From NCBI RefSeq assembly GCF_900113655.1, contig NZ_FOQF01000006.1, positions 1 to 64,000 on the forward strand: a DNA stretch of 64,000 nt, written 5' to 3'. This DNA is from Pseudobutyrivibrio sp. OR37 (GTDB lineage Bacteria; Bacillota; Clostridia; Lachnospirales; Lachnospiraceae). The notes under the pieces were generated by a model, which saw only the letters and a program-made list of their open reading frames with translations, was not told the DNA's origin and did not search any database. The position numbers and the translations under genes were made by a program. Positions 35,880-44,927 of this stretch are shown here, piece after piece; positions within the stretch are counted from its first letter, which is position 1; each line of letters begins with the position of its first letter.

Positions 35880-38426
35880 ATGGAACAATACAATGTTACG
35901 GGAATGAGCTGTGCTGCTTGTCAGGCCAGGGTGGAAAAGGCTGTTTCGGCTGTACCTGGTGTTGACAGCTGTGCCGTGAGCCTGCTTACTAATTCCATGG
36001 GTGTAGAGGGCAGTGCAGATGCAGCAGCTATCATAAAGGCAGTTGAGTCTGCTGGCTATGGAGCCAGTGTTAAGGGGCAGGCTTCGGATGCAGGCAGTAC
36101 GATTCCTAATTATGATAATGAATTAAAGGATACCGAAACTCCCAAAATCAAAAAGAGACTTATTGCATCGGTTATTTTGATTCTTCCCCTTATGTATGTG
36201 AGCATGGGGCACATGATGTGGGAATGGCCATTGCCTGGATTCTTAGATGGTAACCATATCGGTATGGGAATCTACCAGTTGATTCTTGCAGCAACAATCA
36301 TGGTCATCAATCAGAAGTTCTTTATCAGTGGATTTAGAGGGCTTATTCACGGTGCGCCGAATATGGACACACTTGTTGCTTTAGGTTCGGCTGCATCCTT
36401 TATTTATAGCGTGTATACACTTTTTGCAATGACGACGGCACAGTTGAATGGAGACTCAACAAGAGTGATGGAGCTGATGCATGAGTTTTATTTCGAATCT
36501 GCAGCCATGATTCTTACTCTTATCACTGTGGGAAAATTGCTTGAGGCTATTTCCAAGGGCAGAACCACAAATGCTCTGAAGGATTTGATGAAGCTTGCGG
36601 CAAAAACAGCTGTTGTCATGCAGGATGGTAAAGAGGTAGAGGTTCCTATAGAACAGGTAAAAATAGGCGATAAGTTTGTAGTACGCCCAGGAGACAACAT
36701 TCCTGTGGATGGAGTTGTGGTGGAAGGCAGCAGCGCTGTTAACGAAGCTGCCCTTACAGGTGAAAGCATCCCTGTGGATAAGACAGTTGGGGATACAGTA
36801 TCTGCAGCTACCAGCAACGAAAGCGGATATATGGTTTGTGAGGCCACTCGCGTTGGAAAGGACACCACTCTTTCCCAGATTATCCAGATGGTCAGCGATG
36901 CAGCAGCCACCAAGGCGCCTATCGCAAAGATTGCAGATAAAGTGTCAGGGGTATTTGTACCAGCTGTTATAGCTATAGCTGTTGTTACATTTATTATATG
37001 GATGCTTGTAGGACAGTCAGTCGGCTTTGCTCTTGCCAGGGCCATATCGGTGCTTGTAATCAGCTGCCCATGTGCACTGGGACTTGCAACACCGGTTGCC
37101 ATTATGGTAGGCAACGGCATGGGTGCAAAAAATGGCATCATGTTTAAGACCGCTGTATCACTGGAAGAAACAGGAAAGACTCAGATTATTGCACTTGATA
37201 AAACAGGCACCATCACAAAGGGCGAACCAAAGGTTGTAGGAATTTTCGAAGCAGAAGGCGTTGATGATGTAGATTTACTTAGAGTAGCCTTTGCCCTTGA
37301 AAATAAATCCGAGCATCCGCTTGCAAAAGCCATTGTAGAAAATGGTCTTGAAAATGGCATGGAGCCAGCAGAGGTTACAGGCTTTGAAGCATTGTCAGGT
37401 CATGGCATCAAGGCTGAACTGGATGGCGAGATAACTGTTGGCGGCAACCTGGAGCTTATAAAGAAATACGTTGATGTAAGCGATGAGATAGTAGGCCTAG
37501 CCGACAGGCTTTCAGAAAAAGGCGAGACACCTTTATTTTTCGCAAAGGGCGGAACATATCTTGGTATCATTTCTGTTGCAGATGTAATAAAGGATGATTC
37601 AGCAGAAGCAATAGAACACCTTAAGAATCTAGGCATTCACGTAGTAATGCTTACAGGTGATAACGAAAAGACTGCACAGGCTATTGCCAAGGAAGCTGGA
37701 GTTGATGAGGTTATATCAGGCGTTAAGCCAGATGGCAAGGAAGAGGTAATCAGAAAGCTTCAGGAGCATGGCAAGGTTGCCATGGTAGGTGACGGAATAA
37801 ATGATGCGCCAGCCCTTACACGTGCTGATATCGGAATAGCCATCGGCGCAGGCACTGATGTGGCAATAGATGCTGCTGATGTGGTAGTGGTAAAAAGCAG
37901 ATTAAGTGATGTGGCTGCAGCCATAAGACTTAGCAAGGCCACACTTAGAAACATCCACGAGAATCTATTCTGGGCATTCTTCTACAACGTAATTGGAATA
38001 CCTCTTGCAGCAGGTGCTTATATACACGCCTTCGGCTGGACTCTCAACCCAATGTTTGGAGCAGCCGCAATGAGCCTTTCAAGCTTTTGCGTTGTAACAA
38101 ACGCCCTAAGACTAAATCTACTTAAAATGCATGACAGCTCAAAGGACAAACCAATGAGAAACACTTTGGGCCACGATATGCTTATTAATAACAATGTAAC
38201 AGTTAAGGAGGAAAACAATACTATGGAAATTACAGTTAATGGAATGATGTGCATGCACTGCGAAGCGCACGTAAAGGAAGCTCTTGAAAAGATTTCAGGA
38301 ATCGAGGAGGCTACAGCAAACCACGAGGCCAACCTTGTAACCCTTAAAACTTCAGCCGACGTAGCCGAAGCCGATATCAAGGCTGCCGTAGAAGCTGCCG
38401 GCTACGAATACGTAGGCATCAAATAA
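35880..38426 (+). CDS. copA: Cu(I)-exporting P1B-type ATPase with C-terminal CopZ-like domain
   Basis: 848 residues. N-terminal metal-binding domain with GMSCAACQAR (Cys11, Cys14), eight membrane helices, actuator TGES (ALTGESIPVD), the membrane CPC (SCPCALGLATP), phosphorylation site DKTGT and hinge GDGINDAP. After the last helices a linker leads to a second HMA domain, GMMCMHCEAHV (Cys791, Cys794). Exports Cu(I) out of the cytoplasm. It follows csoR by 21 bases in one operon. The C-terminal domain is unusual for CopA and can also be translated alone (see 38223). Confidence 0.94.
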   Translation: MEQYNVTGMSCAACQARVEKAVSAVPGVDSCAVSLLTNSMGVEGSADAAAIIKAVESAGYGASVKGQASDAGSTIPNYDNELKDTETPKIKKRLIASVILILPLMYVSMGHMMWEWPLPGFLDGNHIGMGIYQLILAATIMVINQKFFISGFRGLIHGAPNMDTLVALGSAASFIYSVYTLFAMTTAQLNGDSTRVMELMHEFYFESAAMILTLITVGKLLEAISKGRTTNALKDLMKLAAKTAVVMQDGKEVEVPIEQVKIGDKFVVRPGDNIPVDGVVVEGSSAVNEAALTGESIPVDKTVGDTVSAATSNESGYMVCEATRVGKDTTLSQIIQMVSDAAATKAPIAKIADKVSGVFVPAVIAIAVVTFIIWMLVGQSVGFALARAISVLVISCPCALGLATPVAIMVGNGMGAKNGIMFKTAVSLEETGKTQIIALDKTGTITKGEPKVVGIFEAEGVDDVDLLRVAFALENKSEHPLAKAIVENGLENGMEPAEVTGFEALSGHGIKAELDGEITVGGNLELIKKYVDVSDEIVGLADRLSEKGETPLFFAKGGTYLGIISVADVIKDDSAEAIEHLKNLGIHVVMLTGDNEKTAQAIAKEAGVDEVISGVKPDGKEEVIRKLQEHGKVAMVGDGINDAPALTRADIGIAIGAGTDVAIDAADVVVVKSRLSDVAAAIRLSKATLRNIHENLFWAFFYNVIGIPLAAGAYIHAFGWTLNPMFGAAAMSLSSFCVVTNALRLNLLKMHDSSKDKPMRNTLGHDMLINNNVTVKEENNTMEITVNGMMCMHCEAHVKEALEKISGIEEATANHEANLVTLKTSADVAEADIKAAVEAAGYEYVGIK
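38223..38426 (+). CDS. possible internally started CopZ-like copper chaperone
   Basis: Inside copA, in the same frame, a full AAGGAGG lies 11 bases before ATG 38223. Translation from there gives a complete 67-residue HMA protein, MEITVNGMMCMHCEAH to YEYVGIK, the size of free CopZ. It may be the remains of a separate copZ fused by loss of a stop, still made separately. Inferred; needs protein evidence. Confidence 0.45.
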   Translation: MEITVNGMMCMHCEAHVKEALEKISGIEEATANHEANLVTLKTSADVAEADIKAAVEAAGYEYVGIK

Positions 38427-38432
38427 TCCCCG

Positions 38433-38739
38433 CCCCACAGGCACTGCCACCCGCTGGTACCGTCCCCCTAGGTGGGGTGATATCATTAGCCTACAAAGCA
38501 AAAGTATGAAGCTAGTTATGCAGTATTGCTTTTGCTTCTACACTCGCTAAGAAAAATTATTTTGCTTTTTAAAATTACAAATATGTCCGCTCTCTACATA
38601 CTTTACTGATAGAATTGTAAAACATTGTAAGAACACCTACTAATAAATATGCAAGATTTCACATTTAGATAATCTAAAATCTGTGACTGTATCACCCCAC
38701 CTAGGGGGACGGTACCAGCGGGTGGCAGTGCCTGTGGGG
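38433..38739. repeat. 307-bp element with perfect 50-bp terminal inverted repeats
   Basis: 38433-38482 is the exact reverse complement of 38690-38739. The arms are GC-rich and hold nested hairpins (CCCCctaggtGGGG, GGTACC); the 207 bases between are AT-rich and non-coding. No clear target duplication. It lies between the convergent copA and 38749 genes and probably ends both transcripts. Fits a small non-autonomous element. Confidence 0.88.
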
Positions 38740-38748
38740 TAGCGATTA

Positions 38749-39378
38749 CTAGAGTGTAGACAGTAGCGACAGCTTTGATTCGGTGTTGGTGTCGGAGGCA
38801 ATGATGCCTAGGTAGATGGGTTCGGTGTAGCCTGCCTCTGAAAATGGTGGAAAGCCGGAGATGTCGATGGCGTAAGGCTTGCCGGCATCATCACGTATAA
38901 ATAGTGGCTCGAATTCATCTAAAAGTGTTGGGTTGTTGGCCTTGATGAATTCCTCAGGGTCTAACAGGTAGTCGGAGCCCTTTGCGTTGTCCATGGCGAA
39001 GGAATCGCCTATGATGATGTCTAGCTTTTCAGCGCTGATGGCAGACATAAGCTTCATGGAAGAAGCGTAGGCGTATTGTAGGTTTTCGCCGGATGGGTCT
39101 TCTGTGATGAGCAGATCACGGTAGCTGCTGATGATTAGTCCGCTTTGGGATTCTAATTCATCTGTCATGGATTCGTCTACGGCTACATTTACGTAGGCTA
39201 CATATAAATCAGCTGAATTGCTGTTTTTTATAGTCTTGATAATAGAAAAAATAGCGCAAATCAAAACTACAGTTACGATTATGTGGATTTTGTAGTAATC
39301 CCATATGTACTGTAGTTTTTGTTTTGCGCTTAATTCTTTAAAGGTTGAATTTCTTTCTTTCATAATTTTAGCTTTCAC
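38749..39378 (-). CDS. membrane-anchored protein of unknown function in a sugar locus
   Basis: 209 residues from a GTG at 39378 that overlaps the DUF624 gene by 11 bases; an ATG at 39363 (MKERNSTFKELSAKQKLQYI), just after the upstream stop, is equally likely. One membrane helix (about 33-50) and an extracellular domain of about 150 residues with no known motif (FPPFSEAGYTEPIYLGIIAS). Cotranscribed with DUF624 and the LacI regulator, so it is probably an accessory of the importer at 41326-44900. Confidence 0.65.
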   Translation of the reverse strand: MKAKIMKERNSTFKELSAKQKLQYIWDYYKIHIIVTVVLICAIFSIIKTIKNSNSADLYVAYVNVAVDESMTDELESQSGLIISSYRDLLITEDPSGENLQYAYASSMKLMSAISAEKLDIIIGDSFAMDNAKGSDYLLDPEEFIKANNPTLLDEFEPLFIRDDAGKPYAIDISGFPPFSEAGYTEPIYLGIIASDTNTESKLSLLSTL

Positions 39379-39988
39379 TCTGTTCTTCGCATTGGATTAA
39401 GATGTTCTTCATAAGCATGGCAGAAAACAATGCACATGTGCCTACGCCTAAAATGATAAGTGGTGTGCATACGTAGTAGATGAGATAAGCCATGATTACG
39501 TATACGCCAGCCATCATAACAGTGCAGAAGATAAATCTCATTCCAAGCATGATGGAATTCTTGAACATATTGATTATCGTATTTTCGAAGTGGGCGTTAA
39601 GTGGAAAAACCCATAATAGTACAATGATGTATGCGATGCAGGCTACCACAAGGATGGCGCTGACAAGTGTCCAAAATGCTGATGTAAAGCATAAATGGTA
39701 CATAACATAAGCATCAACGGCAAGTACCACACCAAGTGCGGTCATAATGACTCCGATGATTGTACTTTTCAAAAATCCATTCTTAAAGCTTGAAAAGAAA
39801 GACTTTGTGATATATCCTTCCTCGTCCCTTGCTATTTTCTGAGTGCAGTAACAAAGGGCAGTGGTGGATGCACCTATTGTAAAAACAGGTATGCAGCAAA
39901 CGAACCATAGGATGTTGAGCCAAACGCTGTATACAACCTTTGTTAAAAATCTAAGGACTGGTCCGTCGTAGTTCAATAAATTACGCAT
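39368..39988 (-). CDS. DUF624 (YesL-like) membrane protein
   Basis: 206 residues, about five to six membrane helices, with the family opening LLNYDGPVLRFLTKVVYSVWLN..WFVCCIPVFTIGAS seen in parts and TTALCYCTQKIARDEEGY after the second helix. YesL proteins of unknown role are regularly found beside LplB/YtcP-type importers, exactly as here. AGGAG lies before the ATG; the gene follows the LacI regulator closely on the same strand. Confidence 0.85.
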   Translation of the reverse strand: MRNLLNYDGPVLRFLTKVVYSVWLNILWFVCCIPVFTIGASTTALCYCTQKIARDEEGYITKSFFSSFKNGFLKSTIIGVIMTALGVVLAVDAYVMYHLCFTSAFWTLVSAILVVACIAYIIVLLWVFPLNAHFENTIINMFKNSIMLGMRFIFCTVMMAGVYVIMAYLIYYVCTPLIILGVGTCALFSAMLMKNILIQCEEQSES

Positions 39989-40006
39989 AAAAAACTCCTA
40001 TATGCA

Positions 40007-41062
40007 TTAATCTCTAGTAGACGCTCTATAAATAAGATTTGTCTCTGTGTAAACAGTTCTGTAGTTCAAATCAGGCTGCTCGATACGTGATAACAGCAGA
40101 TTAGCTGCTGTGTAGCCGATGGCCTGTGAGTGAATGTGACAGGTGGTAAGAGCTGGTGTCATTACCTTTGATTCTGCTGAATCATCGAAGCCACAAATCA
40201 TCATATCATCTGGATAAGATTTGCCCATAATCTTAAGGCAGTTAACGATGTCGATTGCAATGAAATCGTTGGCGCAGATTATAAGCTCAGGAAGCTCATC
40301 CAGCTTTGAAAAAACGTTGAATAGATTTGAAAAATAATCCGGACCATGCTGATGAATATCTACAAGGCAGAATTTCTCATCTATTGGAAGGCCGTTAAGA
40401 TACATGGCATTTCTGAAAGCCATATATCTTTCGAAGAAGGAACGGCAGTGATTTGCCTGTCCTACGAACCCTATCTTTTTAACACCTCTAGCCTTCATAT
40501 TTGATATAAGCTGATAGATTCCAGAAGAATTGTCCATCATAAGGATGTCACCAGCTAGCTGTTTTTCATGGCTTTCCACAGGAGCATCTACAAATAGAAG
40601 TGGAAGATCAAGGCTTCCTAACATCTCACAATATTTCAGATTAAACATTTCAACGCAGATGATTCCAACGGTGCGTTCTTTGCTAAAGCTGGCTGGAAAG
40701 GTCAGGTCCCTAAGGTTGTCACTGGTGACTCTGTGCATGGTCATGCTGTAGCCGAGTCCTGTGATTTCGTGCTGAAATTTGTCTAGCATAGTAGATGCAA
40801 AGTGGGAATTATCAAGGAAGTTTCCTATGAAAAGAGCAAATTCCCCAGTTTTTAATGGCTCTTTTACAGTAGTGCTTCCTAATATATCAGAAACTGAATT
40901 AGCGTATGAAAATTGTTTGTACCCCATTTCCACAGCTTTTGCCAAAACCTTTTCTCTGGTGGCATCAGCAAGGATACCGGTATTGTTGATAGCCTTTGAT
41001 ACAGTGTTTCTAGAAACCCCTAATGCATCGGCAATATCTTGAATAGTAACTTTGTTTGCCAT
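40007..41062 (-). CDS. LacI-family transcriptional regulator (fructan locus 2)
   Basis: 351 residues, helix-turn-helix VTIQDIADALGVSRNTVSKA, then a sugar-sensing domain ending VMTPALTTCHIHSQAIGYTA. Clear paralogue of the regulator at 8035-9090: same length, similar over the whole chain and nearly the same recognition helix. It diverges from the importer/GH32/fructokinase operon, whose promoter carries GTGCAAACGCAC. It probably represses that operon and, through the shared operator, may cross-talk with locus 1. Confidence 0.92.
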   Translation of the reverse strand: MANKVTIQDIADALGVSRNTVSKAINNTGILADATREKVLAKAVEMGYKQFSYANSVSDILGSTTVKEPLKTGEFALFIGNFLDNSHFASTMLDKFQHEITGLGYSMTMHRVTSDNLRDLTFPASFSKERTVGIICVEMFNLKYCEMLGSLDLPLLFVDAPVESHEKQLAGDILMMDNSSGIYQLISNMKARGVKKIGFVGQANHCRSFFERYMAFRNAMYLNGLPIDEKFCLVDIHQHGPDYFSNLFNVFSKLDELPELIICANDFIAIDIVNCLKIMGKSYPDDMMICGFDDSAESKVMTPALTTCHIHSQAIGYTAANLLLSRIEQPDLNYRTVYTETNLIYRASTRD

Positions 41063-41237
41063 TATATTCTCCTATATAAAAATGTAAAATTAAAAATTTA
41101 TTTAATTCATTAGTAAAATATTACTGTCTAATTATAAAATGTAAAAATCTATTTGTCAAATGTAAAAATGTATGTGAAAATTGTTACAAAAACTCGCGGA
41201 AATACTTGTTATAATTTTACAAATAAACAAAAATACA

Positions 41238-41265
41238 TTGACACAAATGTAAAACATGGTATAGT
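41238..41265 (+). promoter_or_regulatory. promoter of the importer/GH32/fructokinase operon
   Basis: TTGACA (41238-41243), 16 bases, TATAGT (41260-41265). The operator at 41283 begins 18 bases past the end of the -10 box, matching locus 1 exactly. Confidence 0.75.
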
Positions 41266-41282
41266 TTATGCATAAACAAGTT

Positions 41283-41294
41283 GTGCAAACGCAC
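41283..41294. promoter_or_regulatory. LacI operator of fructan locus 2
   Basis: GTGCAAACGCAC within TTGTGCAAACGCACAA, arms TTGTGC/GCACAA. One base different from the locus 1 operator at 9295-9306. Confidence 0.72.
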
Positions 41295-41325
41295 AAATAA
41301 ATGTGACATATTTTGAGGAGGATTA

Positions 41326-42237
41326 ATGGAAAAGGAAGGAAAATTGCATAACACCCTTACTTACGTTATGCATCACTGGAGATTATATGTGTTCTTTTTA
41401 GGACCAGCACTATTACTTACAATCATATTTAAGTACCTGCCAATGGGCGGTATATTGATTGCTTTTGAAAAGTATAGCCCTTTTAAAGGCTTCTTTGGAA
41501 GTGAATGGGTAGGATTTGAATATTTCAAACAGTTCCTATCATCACCAGACTTTATGTCTTATCTTATTAACACCTTGAAGCTTAGTGTTTTCGGATTGTT
41601 GTGGGGCTTCCCAGTACCAATCATTTTGGCACTTCTTCTTAATAGAATAGAGAGCAGTAAGATAAAGCAGAAGATTCAGCTTGTTTTATACATGCCAAAC
41701 TTCATCTCAGTTATCGTACTTTGCGGTATGGTAAGAATTCTGCTTTCAGTTACAGGACCAGTTAATATGATGTTTAATACAACAATTAACTTCCTTACAT
41801 TGCCAGAAGCATTCAGACCAATCTACATTATAAGTGGTATCTGGCAGGGAGCTGGTTGGGCATCAATTATGTACACAGCATCACTTGCGAATGCCAGCCA
41901 GGAATTAAAGGAAGCAGCTCAGATCGACGGAGCAAATATCTTCCAGCAGATTAAGGCAGTTGAATGGCCAGCAATCAAGGATATGGTTGTTATCCAGTTC
42001 ATCTTACAGGCAGGTAACATCATGAGTATCGGATTCGAGAAGGCTTACGCACTTCAGACAGATCTTAACCTTGGTGCTTCGGAAATCATTGCAACCTATG
42101 TGTATAAGAAAGGTTTGCTTGACGGAAACTACAGTTATTCAACAGCGGTTGGTTTGTTCAACACAGTAATCAATCTCATCTTGCTTATTTCAGTTAACAA
42201 GATTGTAGAGAAGATGAATGATGGACAGGGACTGTAA
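41326..42237 (+). CDS. ABC importer permease, LplB type
   Basis: 303 residues with six membrane helices. Family start HHWRLYVFFLGPALLLTIIF, then KYLPMGGILIAFEKYSPFKG and the EAA loop ELKEAAQIDGANIFQQIKAV. Works with the YtcP-type permease and the LplA-type binding protein that follow. AGGAGG precedes the ATG. First gene of the five-gene operon to the fructokinase. LplB/YtcP systems usually import complex oligosaccharides; here fructo-oligosaccharides by context. Confidence 0.93.
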   Translation: MEKEGKLHNTLTYVMHHWRLYVFFLGPALLLTIIFKYLPMGGILIAFEKYSPFKGFFGSEWVGFEYFKQFLSSPDFMSYLINTLKLSVFGLLWGFPVPIILALLLNRIESSKIKQKIQLVLYMPNFISVIVLCGMVRILLSVTGPVNMMFNTTINFLTLPEAFRPIYIISGIWQGAGWASIMYTASLANASQELKEAAQIDGANIFQQIKAVEWPAIKDMVVIQFILQAGNIMSIGFEKAYALQTDLNLGASEIIATYVYKKGLLDGNYSYSTAVGLFNTVINLILLISVNKIVEKMNDGQGL

Positions 42238-42250
42238 TCAGGAGGATGAA

Positions 42251-43162
42251 ATGGAAACAAAGAAAAAGAAAAAAAGTGCGTTTTCCAGATATTCAGCTGG
42301 TGACAAAGCATTCTTAATTGTAGGATATTTGATTTTAGCATTATTCGTATTTGCGATAATCGTTCCTATGGTATATATCGTAATAGCATCCTTCATGGAT
42401 CCTATTACATTACAGAATACAGGTATTACATTTGACTTAGATAAATGGACTCTTACAGCTTACGAAAGAGTAATTTCCAATGGACAAATTTGGGTAGGCT
42501 TTAAAAATGCAGTGATTTATTCATTGGTGTTCACCTTCCTTTCAGTAGCTATAACAATGCTATGTGCCTACCCAATGTCTTTACAAGATTTTAAAGGTAG
42601 AAAATTCTTTAACGTAATTTTCATGATTACAATGTTCTTTGGTGGTGGTTTGATTCCTACATACTTGCTCATCAGTAACTTAGGCTTACTTGATAGCATG
42701 TGGGCAGTAGTTCTTCCTGGAGCATTCTCAGTATGGAACATGATTATTGCACGTACATATTTTAGAGGAATCCCAGGTGAGCTTAGAGAAGCAGCTGAGG
42801 TTGACGGCGCAAACGAGCTTACATTATTCTTCAGAATACTTCTTCCAGTATGTACACCTGTTATCGCAGTACTTTGCTTGTGGCAGTTCGTAGGAATGTG
42901 GAACAGCTACTTCGATGCTATGATTTACTTAAACACAGCATCTAAGCAGCCACTTCAGCTTGTACTTAGAGCTATCCTTATTCAGAACCAGCCAGATGCA
43001 GGTATGATTGCTGATATGCAGTCTACAGCTGAAAGAGCAAGACTTGCAGAGCTACTTAAGTATTCAACAATTATTATTTCAAGTTTACCACTTCTTGTAA
43101 TGTATCCATTCTTCCAGAAGTACTTCGATGCTGGAATTATGGTAGGTTCAGTAAAGGGCTAA
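42251..43162 (+). CDS. ABC importer permease, YtcP type
   Basis: About 303 residues from the ATG at 42251, chosen for GGAGG at 42241-42245; the frame extends upstream into the previous gene. Six membrane helices, EAA loop ELREAAEVDGANELTLFFRI, and the C-terminal QKYFDAGIMVGSVKG typical of YtcP. Partner of the LplB-type permease. Confidence 0.93.
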   Translation: METKKKKKSAFSRYSAGDKAFLIVGYLILALFVFAIIVPMVYIVIASFMDPITLQNTGITFDLDKWTLTAYERVISNGQIWVGFKNAVIYSLVFTFLSVAITMLCAYPMSLQDFKGRKFFNVIFMITMFFGGGLIPTYLLISNLGLLDSMWAVVLPGAFSVWNMIIARTYFRGIPGELREAAEVDGANELTLFFRILLPVCTPVIAVLCLWQFVGMWNSYFDAMIYLNTASKQPLQLVLRAILIQNQPDAGMIADMQSTAERARLAELLKYSTIIISSLPLLVMYPFFQKYFDAGIMVGSVKG

Positions 43163-43235
43163 CTTCAATAAGGGGTCACAAAACACTGTAAGAGACTACA
43201 TTAAAGTAGTTTCATATATAGGAGGAGAGAAAAGA

Positions 43236-44900
43236 ATGAAAATGAAAAGCGCAAAGAGAGTTGTTGCAGCAGCTCTAGCCGTAACAATGGCATCTACAAT
43301 GTTTGCCGGTTGCGGTTCAAAGGGAAACAATGCAAGTAACGCTGATAAGGTTGATATGGAAAACCTTACATTCCCACTTGCAGAGACAGTTACTATTACA
43401 GGTACAACAAGCTATCCTGTAGGAACTGAAGAAGATCCAAACAAGCGTACAATCTTCAAGAGATTAGAGGAAGAGACAAACGTACATGTTGATTGGACAG
43501 CAATTTCATCAGACCAGTGGGGTGACAAGATTTCACTTAACATGGCTAATGCAAACACACTTACAGATTTCGTATTTACAGCAGGCTTCGGCGACAACGA
43601 CTTAATCAGATATGCTGACCAGGGCGTTATCGTTCCAGTTGAAGAATACATTGATAACTACATGCCAAACCTTAAGGCAGTATTTGACAAGTACCCAGAG
43701 TATCGCACAATGTGTGAGGATGCTGATGGACACATCTGGGCACTTCCATGGATTGAGCAGCTTGGTTCAGAAAAGACTGCTATCCAGACAGTTGGTAACA
43801 ACATGACATTCATCAACCAGAAATGGTTAGATTTCCTTGGACTTGAGACACCAACAACAGTTGATGAATTCGAGCAGGTATTACTTGCTTTCCAGGAGCA
43901 CGCTCCAGAGCTTCAGAAGGAATTCGGTATTGATGGTGACATCATTCCAATGTCTTGCATCGTAAACGACCAGGATCCAAACCTTCTTATCAACGGTTTT
44001 GGCGATGGTATCGGTGATGTTGATATGGGACAGCACATTGCAGTTACAGATGACAAGAAGGTTGTTTGTACAGCAACAACAGATGGCTTCAGAAAGGGTG
44101 TTGAATGGTTACACAAGCTCTACGCTGAAGGACTTATCGATCCAGAGTGCTTTACACAGGATTGGTCAACATACGTTGCAAAGGGTAAGTCACACAGATA
44201 TGGCGTTTGCTTCACATGGGATGTAGCTAACATCGATAACATTCAGGACTATGTTCCACTTAAGGCTCTTAAGGCTGATACAGTAAATGTAACACCTCAG
44301 AACGGTTCATTTACATCAGGTTTTGATAGAGGTCGTTGTGTTGTAACAAGTGTATGCAAGAACCCAGCTTTCGTTTGCGCATGGCTTGATAAGATGTATG
44401 ATCCATTCCAGTCTCCACAGAACAACTGGGGAACATACGGTGAAGATGATGATTTCGATATCTTCGAGCTTAGCGAGAACGCAGATGGCGAGAAGATGCT
44501 TAAGCATGCACCACTTGGCGATGCTTCTCCAGTAGAAGTTCGTGAGGCTGAGTGCGTTGGTGGTCCTCTTGCAGTACTTGATGAGTACTACGGAAAGTAT
44601 GTAACATGCCCAGATGATGCACAGTATCGTCTTGATTGGATCAAGGATTACTACACAGATGATATGCACTGCAAGTATGTTTACCCACGCGTATTTATGT
44701 CAGCAGAAGACACAGAAAAGCTTTCAGCAATCCAGACAGATTTAGTATCATACTTAAACTCAAGCAAGGCTGAGTTCATCAGAGATGGTATTACAGATGA
44801 TTCATGGAATGCATACATTAACCAGGTTGATAGCTACGGCTTAGACCAGTACCTTGAAATCTATCAGAAGTATTTCGATGATTTCTATTCAGGAAAATAA
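43236..44900 (+). CDS. extracellular sugar-binding lipoprotein, LplA type
   Basis: 554 residues. Lipobox FAGCGSKG follows a basic N-terminus. Large cluster-type binding protein (LplA/family 1) of the length usual for LplB/YtcP partners, with GYGPDW-like segments absent but NTLTDFVFTAG, MCEDADGHIWALPW and the C-terminal YLEIYQKYFDDFY present. A strong TAGGAGGAG site and position after the two permeases suggest high expression. Probably binds fructo-oligosaccharides released at the surface. Confidence 0.9.
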   Translation: MKMKSAKRVVAAALAVTMASTMFAGCGSKGNNASNADKVDMENLTFPLAETVTITGTTSYPVGTEEDPNKRTIFKRLEEETNVHVDWTAISSDQWGDKISLNMANANTLTDFVFTAGFGDNDLIRYADQGVIVPVEEYIDNYMPNLKAVFDKYPEYRTMCEDADGHIWALPWIEQLGSEKTAIQTVGNNMTFINQKWLDFLGLETPTTVDEFEQVLLAFQEHAPELQKEFGIDGDIIPMSCIVNDQDPNLLINGFGDGIGDVDMGQHIAVTDDKKVVCTATTDGFRKGVEWLHKLYAEGLIDPECFTQDWSTYVAKGKSHRYGVCFTWDVANIDNIQDYVPLKALKADTVNVTPQNGSFTSGFDRGRCVVTSVCKNPAFVCAWLDKMYDPFQSPQNNWGTYGEDDDFDIFELSENADGEKMLKHAPLGDASPVEVREAECVGGPLAVLDEYYGKYVTCPDDAQYRLDWIKDYYTDDMHCKYVYPRVFMSAEDTEKLSAIQTDLVSYLNSSKAEFIRDGITDDSWNAYINQVDSYGLDQYLEIYQKYFDDFYSGK

Positions 44901-44927
44901 TATTAAATAGTAAGGAAGAGAAGATAT

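Noticed and set aside
36488-37141. 217-codon minus-strand frame
   Set aside because: Lies entirely opposite the copA gene, whose motifs are certain. The frame is a by-product of its codon use.
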